Assembly (NCBI RefSeq): GCF_005771525.1
Contig: NZ_VAVZ01000001.1
Coordinates: 57,628-121,627 of the forward strand
Direction: 5' to 3'
Source: Nesterenkonia salmonea
GTDB taxonomy: Bacteria; Actinomycetota; Actinomycetes; Actinomycetales; Micrococcaceae
DNA: 64,000 nt
A program made the position numbers and the translations under genes. The notes beneath the pieces were generated by a model. The model searched no databases. It had not been told where the DNA came from and saw only the letters and a list, made by a program, of their open reading frames with translations. Positions within the stretch are counted from its first letter, which is position 1. Each line of letters starts with the position of its first letter. Shown piece after piece: positions 53,889 to 61,630 of this stretch.

Positions 53889-54497
53889 TCAGACTCCCCC
53901 GCCGCCGGAGACGGTCGAGGAGCGCTGAGCGATTTTGTCGAAGAACCCGTATTCCAGGCCTTCCTCTGCGGTGAACCACTTGTCACGCGCGTTGTCGTTG
54001 AGGATCGTCTCAACGGACTGCCCCGTCTGCTCAGCGGTGAGTTCAGCCATGACCTGTTTCATGTGTTTGATCAGCTCAGCCTGAATGCGAACATCGGATT
54101 CCGTGCCGCCGATGCCGCCGGAGGGCTGGTGCATCAGAATACGAGCGTTCGGTGTGGCGAAGCGCTTACCTGGGGTCCCGGATGACAGCAGGAACTGCCC
54201 CATGGAAGCGGCAAGGCCTGTCGCCACTGTCACAACATCATTAGGAATGAACTGCATAGTGTCGTAGATGGCCATGCCTGCAGTGACGGATCCGCCCGGA
54301 GAGTTGATGTACAGGTAAATGTCTCGCTCAGGATCCTCTGCGGACAACAGCAGCATCTGGGAGCAGAGGGTATTGGCGTTGTCATCGCGCACCTCTGACC
54401 CCAGCCAGATAATCCGCTCCTTCAGGAGCCGGTTGTAGATGTAGTTCTCTTGCGATGCCGGGTCCACGTTCGAGGCCGTGGGCAGCTGCTCTGACAT
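53889..54497 (-). CDS. clpP1: ATP-dependent Clp protease subunit ClpP1
   Basis: This 202-residue serine protease has the catalytic Ser in [16 protein letters not shown], His in [12 protein letters not shown] and Asp in [10 protein letters not shown] chose the ATG at 54497 because GGAGGAA precedes it; the open frame extends further without family likeness. MSEQLP with [15 protein letters not shown] is typical. It is the first gene of the clpP1-clpP2 pair, behind the tig terminator. Confidence 0.96.
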   Translation of the reverse strand: MSEQLPTASNVDPASQENYIYNRLLKERIIWLGSEVRDDNANTLCSQMLLLSAEDPERDIYLYINSPGGSVTAGMAIYDTMQFIPNDVVTVATGLAASMGQFLLSSGTPGKRFATPNARILMHQPSGGIGGTESDVRIQAELIKHMKQVMAELTAEQTGQSVETILNDNARDKWFTAEEGLEYGFFDKIAQRSSTVSGGGGV

Positions 54498-54618
54498 CAA
54501 GTTCCTCCATACGTCTCTGACTGGTTCTGCTATGACATTACTGGAGACCGACGACGACGACACCGCTTGCGTTGGACTGTTCGCCCATGGCACACGGCAG
54601 ATCAGCACTCCAGAGATG

Positions 54619-54657
54619 TGAAAGCGCCCCAGTCCGCTAGTGGACGGGGCGCTTTCA
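54619..54657 (-). terminator. Terminator hairpin after tig
   Basis: TGAAAGCGCCCC (54619-54630) pairs with GGGGCGCTTTCA (54646-54657) over 12 bp, extended inside by GTCC/GGAC. It lies 14 bases past the tig stop and before clpP1, so it separates the two units. Confidence 0.85.
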
Positions 54658-54671
54658 CAGTTCCAGAAGTT

Positions 54672-56084
54672 CTACTTAGCCTCAGTCTGGTCCTCAGCAG
54701 AGTCGGTGTCAGCCTCAGTGGCCTCTTCTGACTCGCTCTCTGGGGCGTCAGCCTCGACAGCCTCAGCGGCATCCTGGTCTTCCTGCTCTTCGGCGGGGGT
54801 GACGAACTCAGTGAGGTCGACGGTCTTGCCTTCGGAGTCGGTGACTGTGGCCAGCTCCAGGACCTTTGCCAGAGCTTTGCGCCGGCGTACCTCGCCCATG
54901 ATCATCGGGACTTGGCCTGCCTGGTCGAGCATCTGGGCGAACTGGTTCGGCTCCATGCCGTACTGCTGGGCGGTGGCGACGATGTATTCGATGATCTCGC
55001 CCTGCTCAACGCCGATCTCTTCCTTCTCAGCGATGAGATCCAGGACGATCTCGTTGCGGAAGGCTTCTGAAGTCTGTTCGCGAATCTCGGCCCGGTGGTC
55101 ATCGGTGTCGTGGGAGTCACCTTCAGAGTGGCCCTGCGAGCTGAAGTGCTGACTGATCTGCTCTTCCACCACAGACTCTGGCACGGGCACCTCGACCAGG
55201 CTCATCAGTTTCTCGAGAACCTTGTCGCGTGCTTCCACACCTTGCTTCTCCAGCACTGTGGAGGCTGCTTTGCTCTTCAGGTCCTCTTTGAGCTCATCGA
55301 TAGTGTCGAACTCGGAGGCCATCTGGGCGAAGTCATCGTCAGCTTCAGGAAGCTCACGCTCCTTCACCGCTGTGAGCGTGACCTTGGCGGTTGCCTCTTC
55401 ACCAGAGTGCTCGCCGCCGGCCAGCGTGGAGTTGAAGGTGGCGTCCTCACCAGCGGAGAGCCCCTCGAGGGCTTCATCGAGACCATCGAGCATGGTTCCG
55501 GCGCCAACCTGGTAGCTGAGGCCGGTAGCGTTGTCGACTTCTTCCTCACCGATGGTCGCGGTCAAGTCGATTGTGACAAAATCGTCGGTCGTCGCTGGAC
55601 GCTCGACGTCCTTAAGAGTTCCGAACCGCGAACGCAGCGCATCGAGCTCTTCCTGGACAGCTTCATCGTCTGCTTCGACGGCTTCGACCTCTACCTCGAG
55701 GCCGGAGTAGTCCGGCAACTCAACAGTGGGCTTGACGTCGAGCTCACCGGAGAACTTCAGCGTTCCCTCGTTGGTCTCGACGTCTGGGATTTCTTCGACC
55801 TCTACCTCAGGGCGGGACAGCGGAGTAATCTCCGCCTCGACCAGTCCTGCCTGGTAGAACTCCTGGAGTCCGTCGTTGATCGCCTGCTGAATCACGGCCT
55901 CGCGGCCGAACCGCTGGTCAATGATGGGCGCAGGAACTTTGCCCTTGCGGAAGCCTGGAATCTGAACCTGATTGGCGATGCTCTTATAAGCAGCCCTAAT
56001 CTTGGGCTCGAGCTCCTCGCCGGACACCTCTACGGTGAGCTTGATTCGAGTCGGATTCAGTTCTTCGACGGTGCTCTTGACCAC
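54672..56084 (-). CDS. tig: Trigger factor chaperone
   Basis: Trigger factor binds the ribosome exit and helps new chains fold, with prolyl isomerase activity. The 470 residues begin [20 protein letters not shown] and carry the ribosome-docking signature GFRKGKVP, a central FKBP-type domain ([20 protein letters not shown]) and a long helical C-terminal arm. The last 60 residues are a strongly acidic tail rich in Glu, Asp and Ala, longer than in E. coli but usual in actinobacteria. The start is the GTG at 56084, with AGGAG seven bases upstream; the open frame runs on into tRNA-Pro and is not real there. Confidence 0.97.
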   Translation of the reverse strand: MVKSTVEELNPTRIKLTVEVSGEELEPKIRAAYKSIANQVQIPGFRKGKVPAPIIDQRFGREAVIQQAINDGLQEFYQAGLVEAEITPLSRPEVEVEEIPDVETNEGTLKFSGELDVKPTVELPDYSGLEVEVEAVEADDEAVQEELDALRSRFGTLKDVERPATTDDFVTIDLTATIGEEEVDNATGLSYQVGAGTMLDGLDEALEGLSAGEDATFNSTLAGGEHSGEEATAKVTLTAVKERELPEADDDFAQMASEFDTIDELKEDLKSKAASTVLEKQGVEARDKVLEKLMSLVEVPVPESVVEEQISQHFSSQGHSEGDSHDTDDHRAEIREQTSEAFRNEIVLDLIAEKEEIGVEQGEIIEYIVATAQQYGMEPNQFAQMLDQAGQVPMIMGEVRRRKALAKVLELATVTDSEGKTVDLTEFVTPAEEQEDQDAAEAVEADAPESESEEATEADTDSAEDQTEAK

Positions 56085-56217
56085 GTATGGGCTCCTGTTG
56101 CTGCGATTGCAAAACTTGACGTTGTACTGGGGCCAGATCCACCTGCGGTGAACAACAGGCCTCTGACGTTCTAGGCCGAAGATCACTGCCGCTGCACGCG
56201 GCCAACTTCGGACACTG

Positions 56218-56291
56218 TCGGGATGACAGGATTTGAACCTGCGACCTCTCGCTCCCAAAGCGAGCGCTCTACCAAACTGAACTACATCCCG
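56218..56291 (-). tRNA. tRNA-Pro (anticodon TGG)
   Basis: A 74-base cloverleaf: acceptor CGGGATG pairs with CATCCCG, D arm GTTC/GAGC, anticodon loop TTTGGGA with anticodon TGG between CTCGC and GCGAG, and a T arm with TTCAAAT. The discriminator base is A and CCA is not encoded. It reads proline codon CCA and, with wobble, others. Confidence 0.97.
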
Positions 56292-56467
56292 TGGAGACCA
56301 TGCTGCTCCGAAGAAATCCTGCACTCCGGGACACGGACCGGTCAACAGTACCGTGTCTTGACCCTTGGCCGCGAATCCTCACCCAAATCGGCAAAATTTC
56401 GCGTATGAACCAAGAAAGCCGCCGATCGTCATGACCAGCGGCTTTCCTCTTTGTGTTCCTTATTCCG

Positions 56468-56540
56468 TGGGCCCCGCGGGACTTGAACCCGCAACCTGCA
56501 GATTAAGAGTCTGATGCTCTGCCAGTTGAGCTAGAGGCCC
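56468..56540 (-). tRNA. tRNA-Lys (anticodon CTT)
   Basis: A 73-base cloverleaf: acceptor GGGCCTC pairs with GGGGCCC (one G-T pair), D arm GCTC/GAGC, anticodon loop CTCTTAA with anticodon CTT, and T arm GCGGG/CCCGC with TTCAAGT. Discriminator A; CCA not encoded. It reads lysine codon AAG. Confidence 0.97.
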
Positions 56541-56651
56541 TGGTTTAGCAGAACAAGGACACAAAGAAAGTCGCCCAGCCGGTGGGCAACGACACACAAC
56601 ATTAGCACCACTGGCAGATTCGCGCTAATTGCCGTCTAGGTGAGCTTTGTC

Positions 56652-57194
56652 TCAGCCTCGTTTGCGTTCCACAACGTCCATGAAGTGATCCAGGAAGGTG
56701 TAGAAGTCCTCCACATCAAACTGTTGATGAAGAGGGACACCCGGAATCTGCTCAAAGGTGACGAGGGTCTGCACATCTAGCTTCACACGCCGCCCTGTGG
56801 ACAGAGCAATTTCGACTGTTGTGTCCTCAGAGGCCATACCCGCGAGATTCGTCAGATTGACCAGTACCGGCACTCGTGGAGAGGGGGGTGCGCCATCTTC
56901 ATCCGGGGGAAGCAGCGCAGCCGGGTCGACAGGACAGAGGACCAATTCAGCAGGCTCGCGCCGATACCCCACGATGAGATGCCTTGCTGATTCCACAGCT
57001 TCTTGCGCGGAGAGCTCGGCGGCTGGGGCTTCGCTGCTCGACAGCAGCAGTTCCGGATGCTTCTCCCTCCCGAACAAGTTTGCCGCGTAGAGCAGGTTGT
57101 ACGACCCGAAGTTCATCACAGACGCATCGAACACCGCCCGGAATGCTGCAACAAGCTGCTCTTCCTGAGGACTGCGCTCTGTGCGAATCACCAT
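56652..57194 (-). CDS. Hypothetical protein
   Basis: I do not recognise this 180-residue protein. It is acidic, soluble and without signal peptide. Visible features are a helical start (SPQEEQLVAAFRAVFDASVM), a hydrophobic FGSYNLLYAANLFG stretch, a Pro-rich linker (LLPPDEDGAPPSPRVP) and a C-terminal FYTFLDHFMDVVERKRG helix. It is divergent from bcp with 52 bp between starts, and lies downstream of nothing on its own strand but before the tRNA genes. Codon pattern and an ATG in place suggest it is real. Confidence 0.65.
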   Translation of the reverse strand: MVIRTERSPQEEQLVAAFRAVFDASVMNFGSYNLLYAANLFGREKHPELLLSSSEAPAAELSAQEAVESARHLIVGYRREPAELVLCPVDPAALLPPDEDGAPPSPRVPVLVNLTNLAGMASEDTTVEIALSTGRRVKLDVQTLVTFEQIPGVPLHQQFDVEDFYTFLDHFMDVVERKRG

Positions 57195-57246
57195 GGCGAT
57201 AGTCTACGGGGGAGCACAGAAACGTCCCCATGATAGGAGCTCTTTC

Positions 57247-57714
57247 ATGACTGAACGCCTCTCCCCCGGAGATACAGCCCCAGCTTTTACCCTGACCTCC
57301 GCCGATGGCAGCACAGTGTCCCTGGAGGACTTCAGCGGCCAGGACGTGATTGTCTACTTCTACCCGAAGGCATCCACCCCCGGGTGCACGACACAGGCAT
57401 GCGATTTCAGGGACTCGTTGGAATCATTGAACGCGGCTGGATACCAGGTACTGGGCGTGTCTCCGGATCCTGTATCCGACCTCAAGAAGTTCGCGGACAA
57501 AGAAGATCTCAGCTTTCCGCTTCTCTCTGACGAAGGTCATGCGGTCGCCGAGGCATATGGCGCATGGGGCGAAAAGAAGAACTACGGCAAAGTCTATGAA
57601 GGCCTCATCCGATCGACCGTGGTGGTGGACGCCGAGGGAATGGTAAAAGTCGCCCAGTACAACGTGAAGGCAACAGGTCACGTGGCCCGCCTGCGCAAGG
57701 AACTGGCGGCATAG
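57247..57714 (+). CDS. bcp: Thiol peroxidase Bcp (PrxQ-type peroxiredoxin)
   Basis: Bcp reduces hydrogen peroxide and organic peroxides through a cysteine. The 155 residues match family length: SPGDTAPAFTLTSADG at the start, FYPKASTPGCTTQACDFRD with the reactive cysteine, and a second cysteine five residues on in the same helix, the PrxQ pattern for an internal disulfide. FPLLSDEGHAVAEAYGAWG follows as usual. The ATG at 57247 is chosen: AGGAGC lies six bases upstream. It is transcribed away from the hypothetical gene. Confidence 0.96.
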   Translation: MTERLSPGDTAPAFTLTSADGSTVSLEDFSGQDVIVYFYPKASTPGCTTQACDFRDSLESLNAAGYQVLGVSPDPVSDLKKFADKEDLSFPLLSDEGHAVAEAYGAWGEKKNYGKVYEGLIRSTVVVDAEGMVKVAQYNVKATGHVARLRKELAA

Positions 57715-57728
57715 CGAGGCATTGAGCA

Positions 57729-57757
57729 TTGCCCTCCAGCAAGGGCTGTACACTAGT
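57729..57757 (+). promoter_or_regulatory. Candidate promoter of tRNA-Leu and the downstream gene
   Basis: TTGCCC (57729-57734) and ACTAGT (57752-57757) are 17 bases apart, about 40 bases before the tRNA 5' end. The -10 match is only fair. No other promoter lies between the tRNA and the solute-binding protein gene, so one transcript probably covers both. Confidence 0.4.
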
Positions 57758-57799
57758 GTGCTGCTGCGGCGTGCGGGTGAGCACAACGCGCAGCGCCTT

Positions 57800-57881
<82 letters not shown>

Positions 57882-57882
57882 C

Positions 57883-59532
57883 GTGAACACTCTCTCCCGG
57901 CTCTCCCGGCGCCGGTTTCTCGGCGCCACGTCGGCAGCCGGAGCAGCAGCTGCACTTCACACGGCCTCGATCGGGGCAACGGATCAGAGGCCCGACCTCG
58001 ACGTTGATGCTGACGATGACACCATCACGATAGCTGGTATCCATCGTCCACAGTCCCTGGACCCAGGTCTGGCAACTGATGCGGAAACTGAGCGGATTAT
58101 CCGCCAGATCTACGAACCCTTGGTGGGTATCGACCAGGACACCGGCTCGTTCGATCCCTTACTCGCAGAGGAGTGGGAGATCAGTGACGATGAGCTGACG
58201 TACACATTCACGCTGCGCAGAGATGTCATCTTTCACGATGGATCCGAGTTGACCGCAGATGTAGTAGTCGAGAACTTCCGACGCTGGGGGCGGTTGGACT
58301 ATCTCTACGGTTTCGGCAACATCAGCCAATCGACGCCACTGGCTTTCCCCACGGTTTTCGGCGGGTACTACGACAGCGATGAATGTGTGCTGGAGTCAGT
58401 CGAGGCTGAGGACGACCACACAGTTGTCCTGACTCTGTCCGAACCGGTGGTCTACCTCCTGCAGGCGCTGACCCTTCCAGCGTTCGGCATCGCCTCCTCT
58501 GAAGTGTTGGTGGACAGCGATCCAGGCCTGGCTTCCCGAACCCCGGTGGGTACTGGGCCTTACCAACTTGTCGAATCTGAGTCCGAGGACGCATCACGGC
58601 TTATCCTTCAGGCCTTCGACGACTACTGGGATTCAATGGACGGCCCGGCTGAGGTGATTGTTCGCCCTCTGCCGCACACCTTTGACCGGCTCCGTGAACT
58701 TCAGCGCGGTCAGGTGGATGTCTACGACCTGATCACTGCAGACAATCTTCGCTCCCTGGTTCAATCGGGTCGCATGATTCTCCAACGTGATCCGTTTTCG
58801 GTCCTGTACATGGGTTTCAACCTCGACCATCCCGTCATGTCTGATCTTGGAATTCGCGAGGCGGCAGCCCGAGCCATCAACCGCCCACAGCTGGTCGACA
58901 GGCTGTTCCTGGAAGGTTCCAGGGCCGCCTATCAGTTCACTCCGGCGGCACTGTCGGTCCACTCTGATAGTGCTCAGCAGTACAGTTACAGCCTCTCGGA
59001 GGCCCAGGAACTGCTGGAAGATTCAGATTACGACGACGAACCGCTGGACTTCTTCTACCCCATCAACACCACTCGAAGCTACCTGCCGCAACCGGAGGCC
59101 GTATTCGCCGCGATTGCCGCGGACCTGACTGCAGCTGGCTTCGTCGTTCGGCCCCGGCCCGTCCGCTGGGGCGACGGCTATGTGGACCAAGTGATGGGCG
59201 ACTCTTCCCGAGCGCTGCATCTGCTCGGCCGCAACGGCGGATTCCGGTCGCCTCATGCCTTCCTCTCCCCGCTGTTCGGACAGCGCAGCCGAGAGTTCAA
59301 CTTTCACGACGAAGACCTCGTCGATCTTCTCAATGAGGCACGCGCTGAAGCTGATGAAGAAGCACGCGCAGAGATCTACCGCGATGCCGCTGACCTGATC
59401 CAGGACCAATTGCCCGCCTTGCCGCTGGCTTACCCGATTTCAGGGCTGGCGTTGAACGCCCGGGTTGCTGATTACCCCATGTCACCGGTTCTCAATGAAC
59501 GCTTCGCGGAGATCCGGCTCACCGGCATGTGA
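57883..59532 (+). CDS. Tat-exported family 5 solute-binding protein
   Basis: This 549-residue protein is a peptide/nickel-type (SBP_bac_5) binding protein: RPQSLDPGLATDAETERIIR near the mature start, LAEEWEISDD, FHDGSELTADVV and VGTGPYQLVE are the family blocks. The N terminus has a twin-arginine signal, SRRRFLG (8-14) followed by an alanine-rich helix, so it is folded before export. No lipobox cysteine is seen, which is unusual in a Gram-positive. No permease or ATPase genes accompany it. The only usable start is the GTG at 57883, because the Tat motif fixes the N terminus; it begins one base after tRNA-Leu, with no Shine-Dalgarno site of its own. Confidence 0.88.
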   Translation: MNTLSRLSRRRFLGATSAAGAAAALHTASIGATDQRPDLDVDADDDTITIAGIHRPQSLDPGLATDAETERIIRQIYEPLVGIDQDTGSFDPLLAEEWEISDDELTYTFTLRRDVIFHDGSELTADVVVENFRRWGRLDYLYGFGNISQSTPLAFPTVFGGYYDSDECVLESVEAEDDHTVVLTLSEPVVYLLQALTLPAFGIASSEVLVDSDPGLASRTPVGTGPYQLVESESEDASRLILQAFDDYWDSMDGPAEVIVRPLPHTFDRLRELQRGQVDVYDLITADNLRSLVQSGRMILQRDPFSVLYMGFNLDHPVMSDLGIREAAARAINRPQLVDRLFLEGSRAAYQFTPAALSVHSDSAQQYSYSLSEAQELLEDSDYDDEPLDFFYPINTTRSYLPQPEAVFAAIAADLTAAGFVVRPRPVRWGDGYVDQVMGDSSRALHLLGRNGGFRSPHAFLSPLFGQRSREFNFHDEDLVDLLNEARAEADEEARAEIYRDAADLIQDQLPALPLAYPISGLALNARVADYPMSPVLNERFAEIRLTGM

Positions 59533-59621
59533 TCTGCGAAACACAATTTCTTGCCGTGAAGCGCCAGCGGTAAAGTCTTGAGAGATCAGTTGCACTGTCT
59601 GCCACTAGAGGAGCCCCTGCC

Positions 59622-61118
59622 GTGAGCGAGTCATCGTCGACCCACGCCACCCAGCGATTCGATGTGATTCTCATCGGGGGTGGCATCATGTCCACCACGC
59701 TTGGAGCCATCCTGAAGGAACTTCAGCCGGATTGGAATATCGCTCTTTTCGAGAAGCTCGACGGCGTCGGCCAGGAGTCCTCGGACCCTTGGAACAACGC
59801 TGGAACCGGTCACACCGCCTACTGCGAACTGAATTACACTCCGCGTGGAACCGACGGCGAGATCTCGACCGCAAAAGCCTGCGGTATCGCGGATCAGTTC
59901 CATGTCTCGCGGCAACTCTGGTCCCACTGGGTCAAGGAAGGTGTGCTGGGATCGCCCCGCACATTCATCAACGCCCTGCCTCACATTAGCTTCGTGTGGG
60001 GAGAGAAGAACTCGCAGTATCTGCGTGATCGCTACCACGCCATGCGGGCTGAACCGCTCTTCTCCCATATTGAACACACTGAGGACCCAGACACGATCGC
60101 CGACTGGGCACCACTTCTGACCCGAGGACGCAACACCGACACCCCGGTCGCCGCATCGCGTTTCCAGGATGGGACCGATGTTGACTTCGGCTCCATCTCA
60201 CGCCAACTTGCTGGCCACCTGGACGCACAGGGTGTCGAGCTGCGGTACAGCCATGAGGTTTCCAGTTTGGCCCGCGGCAACGATGGCCGTTGGGACATGA
60301 AGGTCAAGAACACCGCCAGCGGCGAAAAGTTCTCAGCAAGTGCTCGGTTCGTCTTCGTCGGCGCGGGCGGCGGGGCGCTCAGCCTCCTGCAGGCCAGTGG
60401 CATCGACGAGATCAAAGGCTTCGGCGGTTTCCCCGTCTCTGGGCAGTTCCTGCGCACCACAGAATCGGCCATCACTCAGGAGCATCACGCCAAGGTGTAC
60501 GGCCTAGCCTCTGTCGGGGCTCCTCCGATGTCTGTGCCGCACCTCGACACACGCTTCGTCGAGGGTCGGCGCTCCCTGATGTTCGGACCATTCGCAGGAT
60601 TCTCGACGAACTTCCTGAAGTCCGGATCCTACTTCGATCTGCCACTTTCGGTGCGCCGCCACAACCTGGTGCCAATGCTGCAAGTGGGAGCCTCAAACAC
60701 TTCCCTGGTGACATACCTGATGAAAGAAGTGGCAAAGACCCACAAGAAAAAGGTGGAAGCCCTCCAAGACTTCTATCCAGAGGCTCACCAGGATCAGTGG
60801 GAACTGATCACTGCCGGCCAGCGGGTCCAGGTCATGAAGAAAAACGAATCAGGCAAGGGAGTGCTGCAATTCGGCACCGAACTGATCGCTTCAGCTGACG
60901 GCTCAATCGCCGGGCTGCTGGGTGCCTCCCCTGGTGCCTCGACAGCACCCAGCATCATGTTGAAATTGCTCGAGCGTTGTTTCCCCGGACAGATCGATGC
61001 ATGGAAACCGCGACTCGAGAGCATGGTGCCCTCCTACGGCCGACTGCTCAACGATGACCCTCAGCTTCTGAAGGAAATCAGCAGTTCCACAGCGGAGACC
61101 CTTCAGTTGGATCTCTGA
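59622..61118 (+). CDS. mqo: Malate:quinone oxidoreductase
   Basis: Mqo oxidises malate to oxaloacetate at the membrane and passes electrons to quinone, replacing NAD-dependent malate dehydrogenase in many actinobacteria. The 498 residues show FAD binding DVILIGGGIMSTTLGAIL, the hallmark WNNAGTGHTAYCELNYTP, RRSLMFGPFAGFSTNFLK, quoted in part, and the closing GLLGASPGASTAPSIMLKLL. It is an FAD-bound peripheral membrane protein without membrane helices. The start is a GTG with AGGAG eight bases before it. It converges on the small membrane protein gene with eight bases between. Confidence 0.97.
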   Translation: MSESSSTHATQRFDVILIGGGIMSTTLGAILKELQPDWNIALFEKLDGVGQESSDPWNNAGTGHTAYCELNYTPRGTDGEISTAKACGIADQFHVSRQLWSHWVKEGVLGSPRTFINALPHISFVWGEKNSQYLRDRYHAMRAEPLFSHIEHTEDPDTIADWAPLLTRGRNTDTPVAASRFQDGTDVDFGSISRQLAGHLDAQGVELRYSHEVSSLARGNDGRWDMKVKNTASGEKFSASARFVFVGAGGGALSLLQASGIDEIKGFGGFPVSGQFLRTTESAITQEHHAKVYGLASVGAPPMSVPHLDTRFVEGRRSLMFGPFAGFSTNFLKSGSYFDLPLSVRRHNLVPMLQVGASNTSLVTYLMKEVAKTHKKKVEALQDFYPEAHQDQWELITAGQRVQVMKKNESGKGVLQFGTELIASADGSIAGLLGASPGASTAPSIMLKLLERCFPGQIDAWKPRLESMVPSYGRLLNDDPQLLKEISSSTAETLQLDL

Positions 61119-61126
61119 TCAGCCAG

Positions 61127-61630
61127 CTACTGGGGTTCCTCAGAGTCCACCCGGTACCGTCGCATCACCAGCACCGGCACTGCAGCGGCAGCAGTGACCC
61201 CGCACACCGCCAGTGGAACCGACCAAGCTCCAGCGAAACCACACGCCAGCGTCAGGAGCACACTCAGGCCCAGCGCGGAGCGGTCAAGCCGGATGTTTGG
61301 CACGCACACTCGCTCCGCTGGGGCTGCTGTGCCGGCGAGCAGGCTCAGTAACAGCACAAGCCAAAGTCGCTGCTGGTCGCTTGCCGCAATCAGCAGCACC
61401 ACCAGCACTACGTAGGCGACCGTCTGCCCGAGAAGCAGGTTCCTCCAGCTGCCCCACCGCCGCACCAACACTTGCGCGATGACGGCTGAGAGGACGTATC
61501 CGACCACGGCGGCAACTCCCCCGGCAAGAGCCGTCCACCACCCCACTCCGGCCAGGCTGACAAGGCTCAACCCGACCGCGAAGGGCAGCAAGGTCCCTGG
61601 TAGGCGCGCAATCAGCTCGAGGACACGCAT
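61127..61630 (-). CDS. Small multi-pass membrane protein, MFS-like half
   Basis: This 167-residue protein has about five or six hydrophobic segments. Its pattern, with a start ELIARLPGTLLPFAVGLSLV and a later QVLVRRWGSWRNLLLGQTVA, recalls the first half of a major-facilitator transporter, where an RxG-x-R loop joins helices 2 and 3. A full transporter has twelve helices, so this is either a truncated copy, a half-size carrier that pairs with itself, or an unrelated membrane protein. It starts inside the last codons of sbcC (TGATG), so the two are coupled. The function is unknown. Confidence 0.7.
   Translation of the reverse strand: MRVLELIARLPGTLLPFAVGLSLVSLAGVGWWTALAGGVAAVVGYVLSAVIAQVLVRRWGSWRNLLLGQTVAYVVLVVLLIAASDQQRLWLVLLLSLLAGTAAPAERVCVPNIRLDRSALGLSVLLTLACGFAGAWSVPLAVCGVTAAAAVPVLVMRRYRVDSEEPQ

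Noticed and set aside
55095-56174. A 359-codon open frame on the plus strand opposite tig
   Set aside because: It lies antisense to a clear trigger factor, has no family blocks or ribosome-binding site, and such long antisense frames are expected from high-GC codon bias.
56085-56345. N-terminal extension of trigger factor
   Set aside because: The open frame reads through tRNA-Pro on the same strand; the GTG at 56084 has a good ribosome-binding site and starts the conserved sequence.
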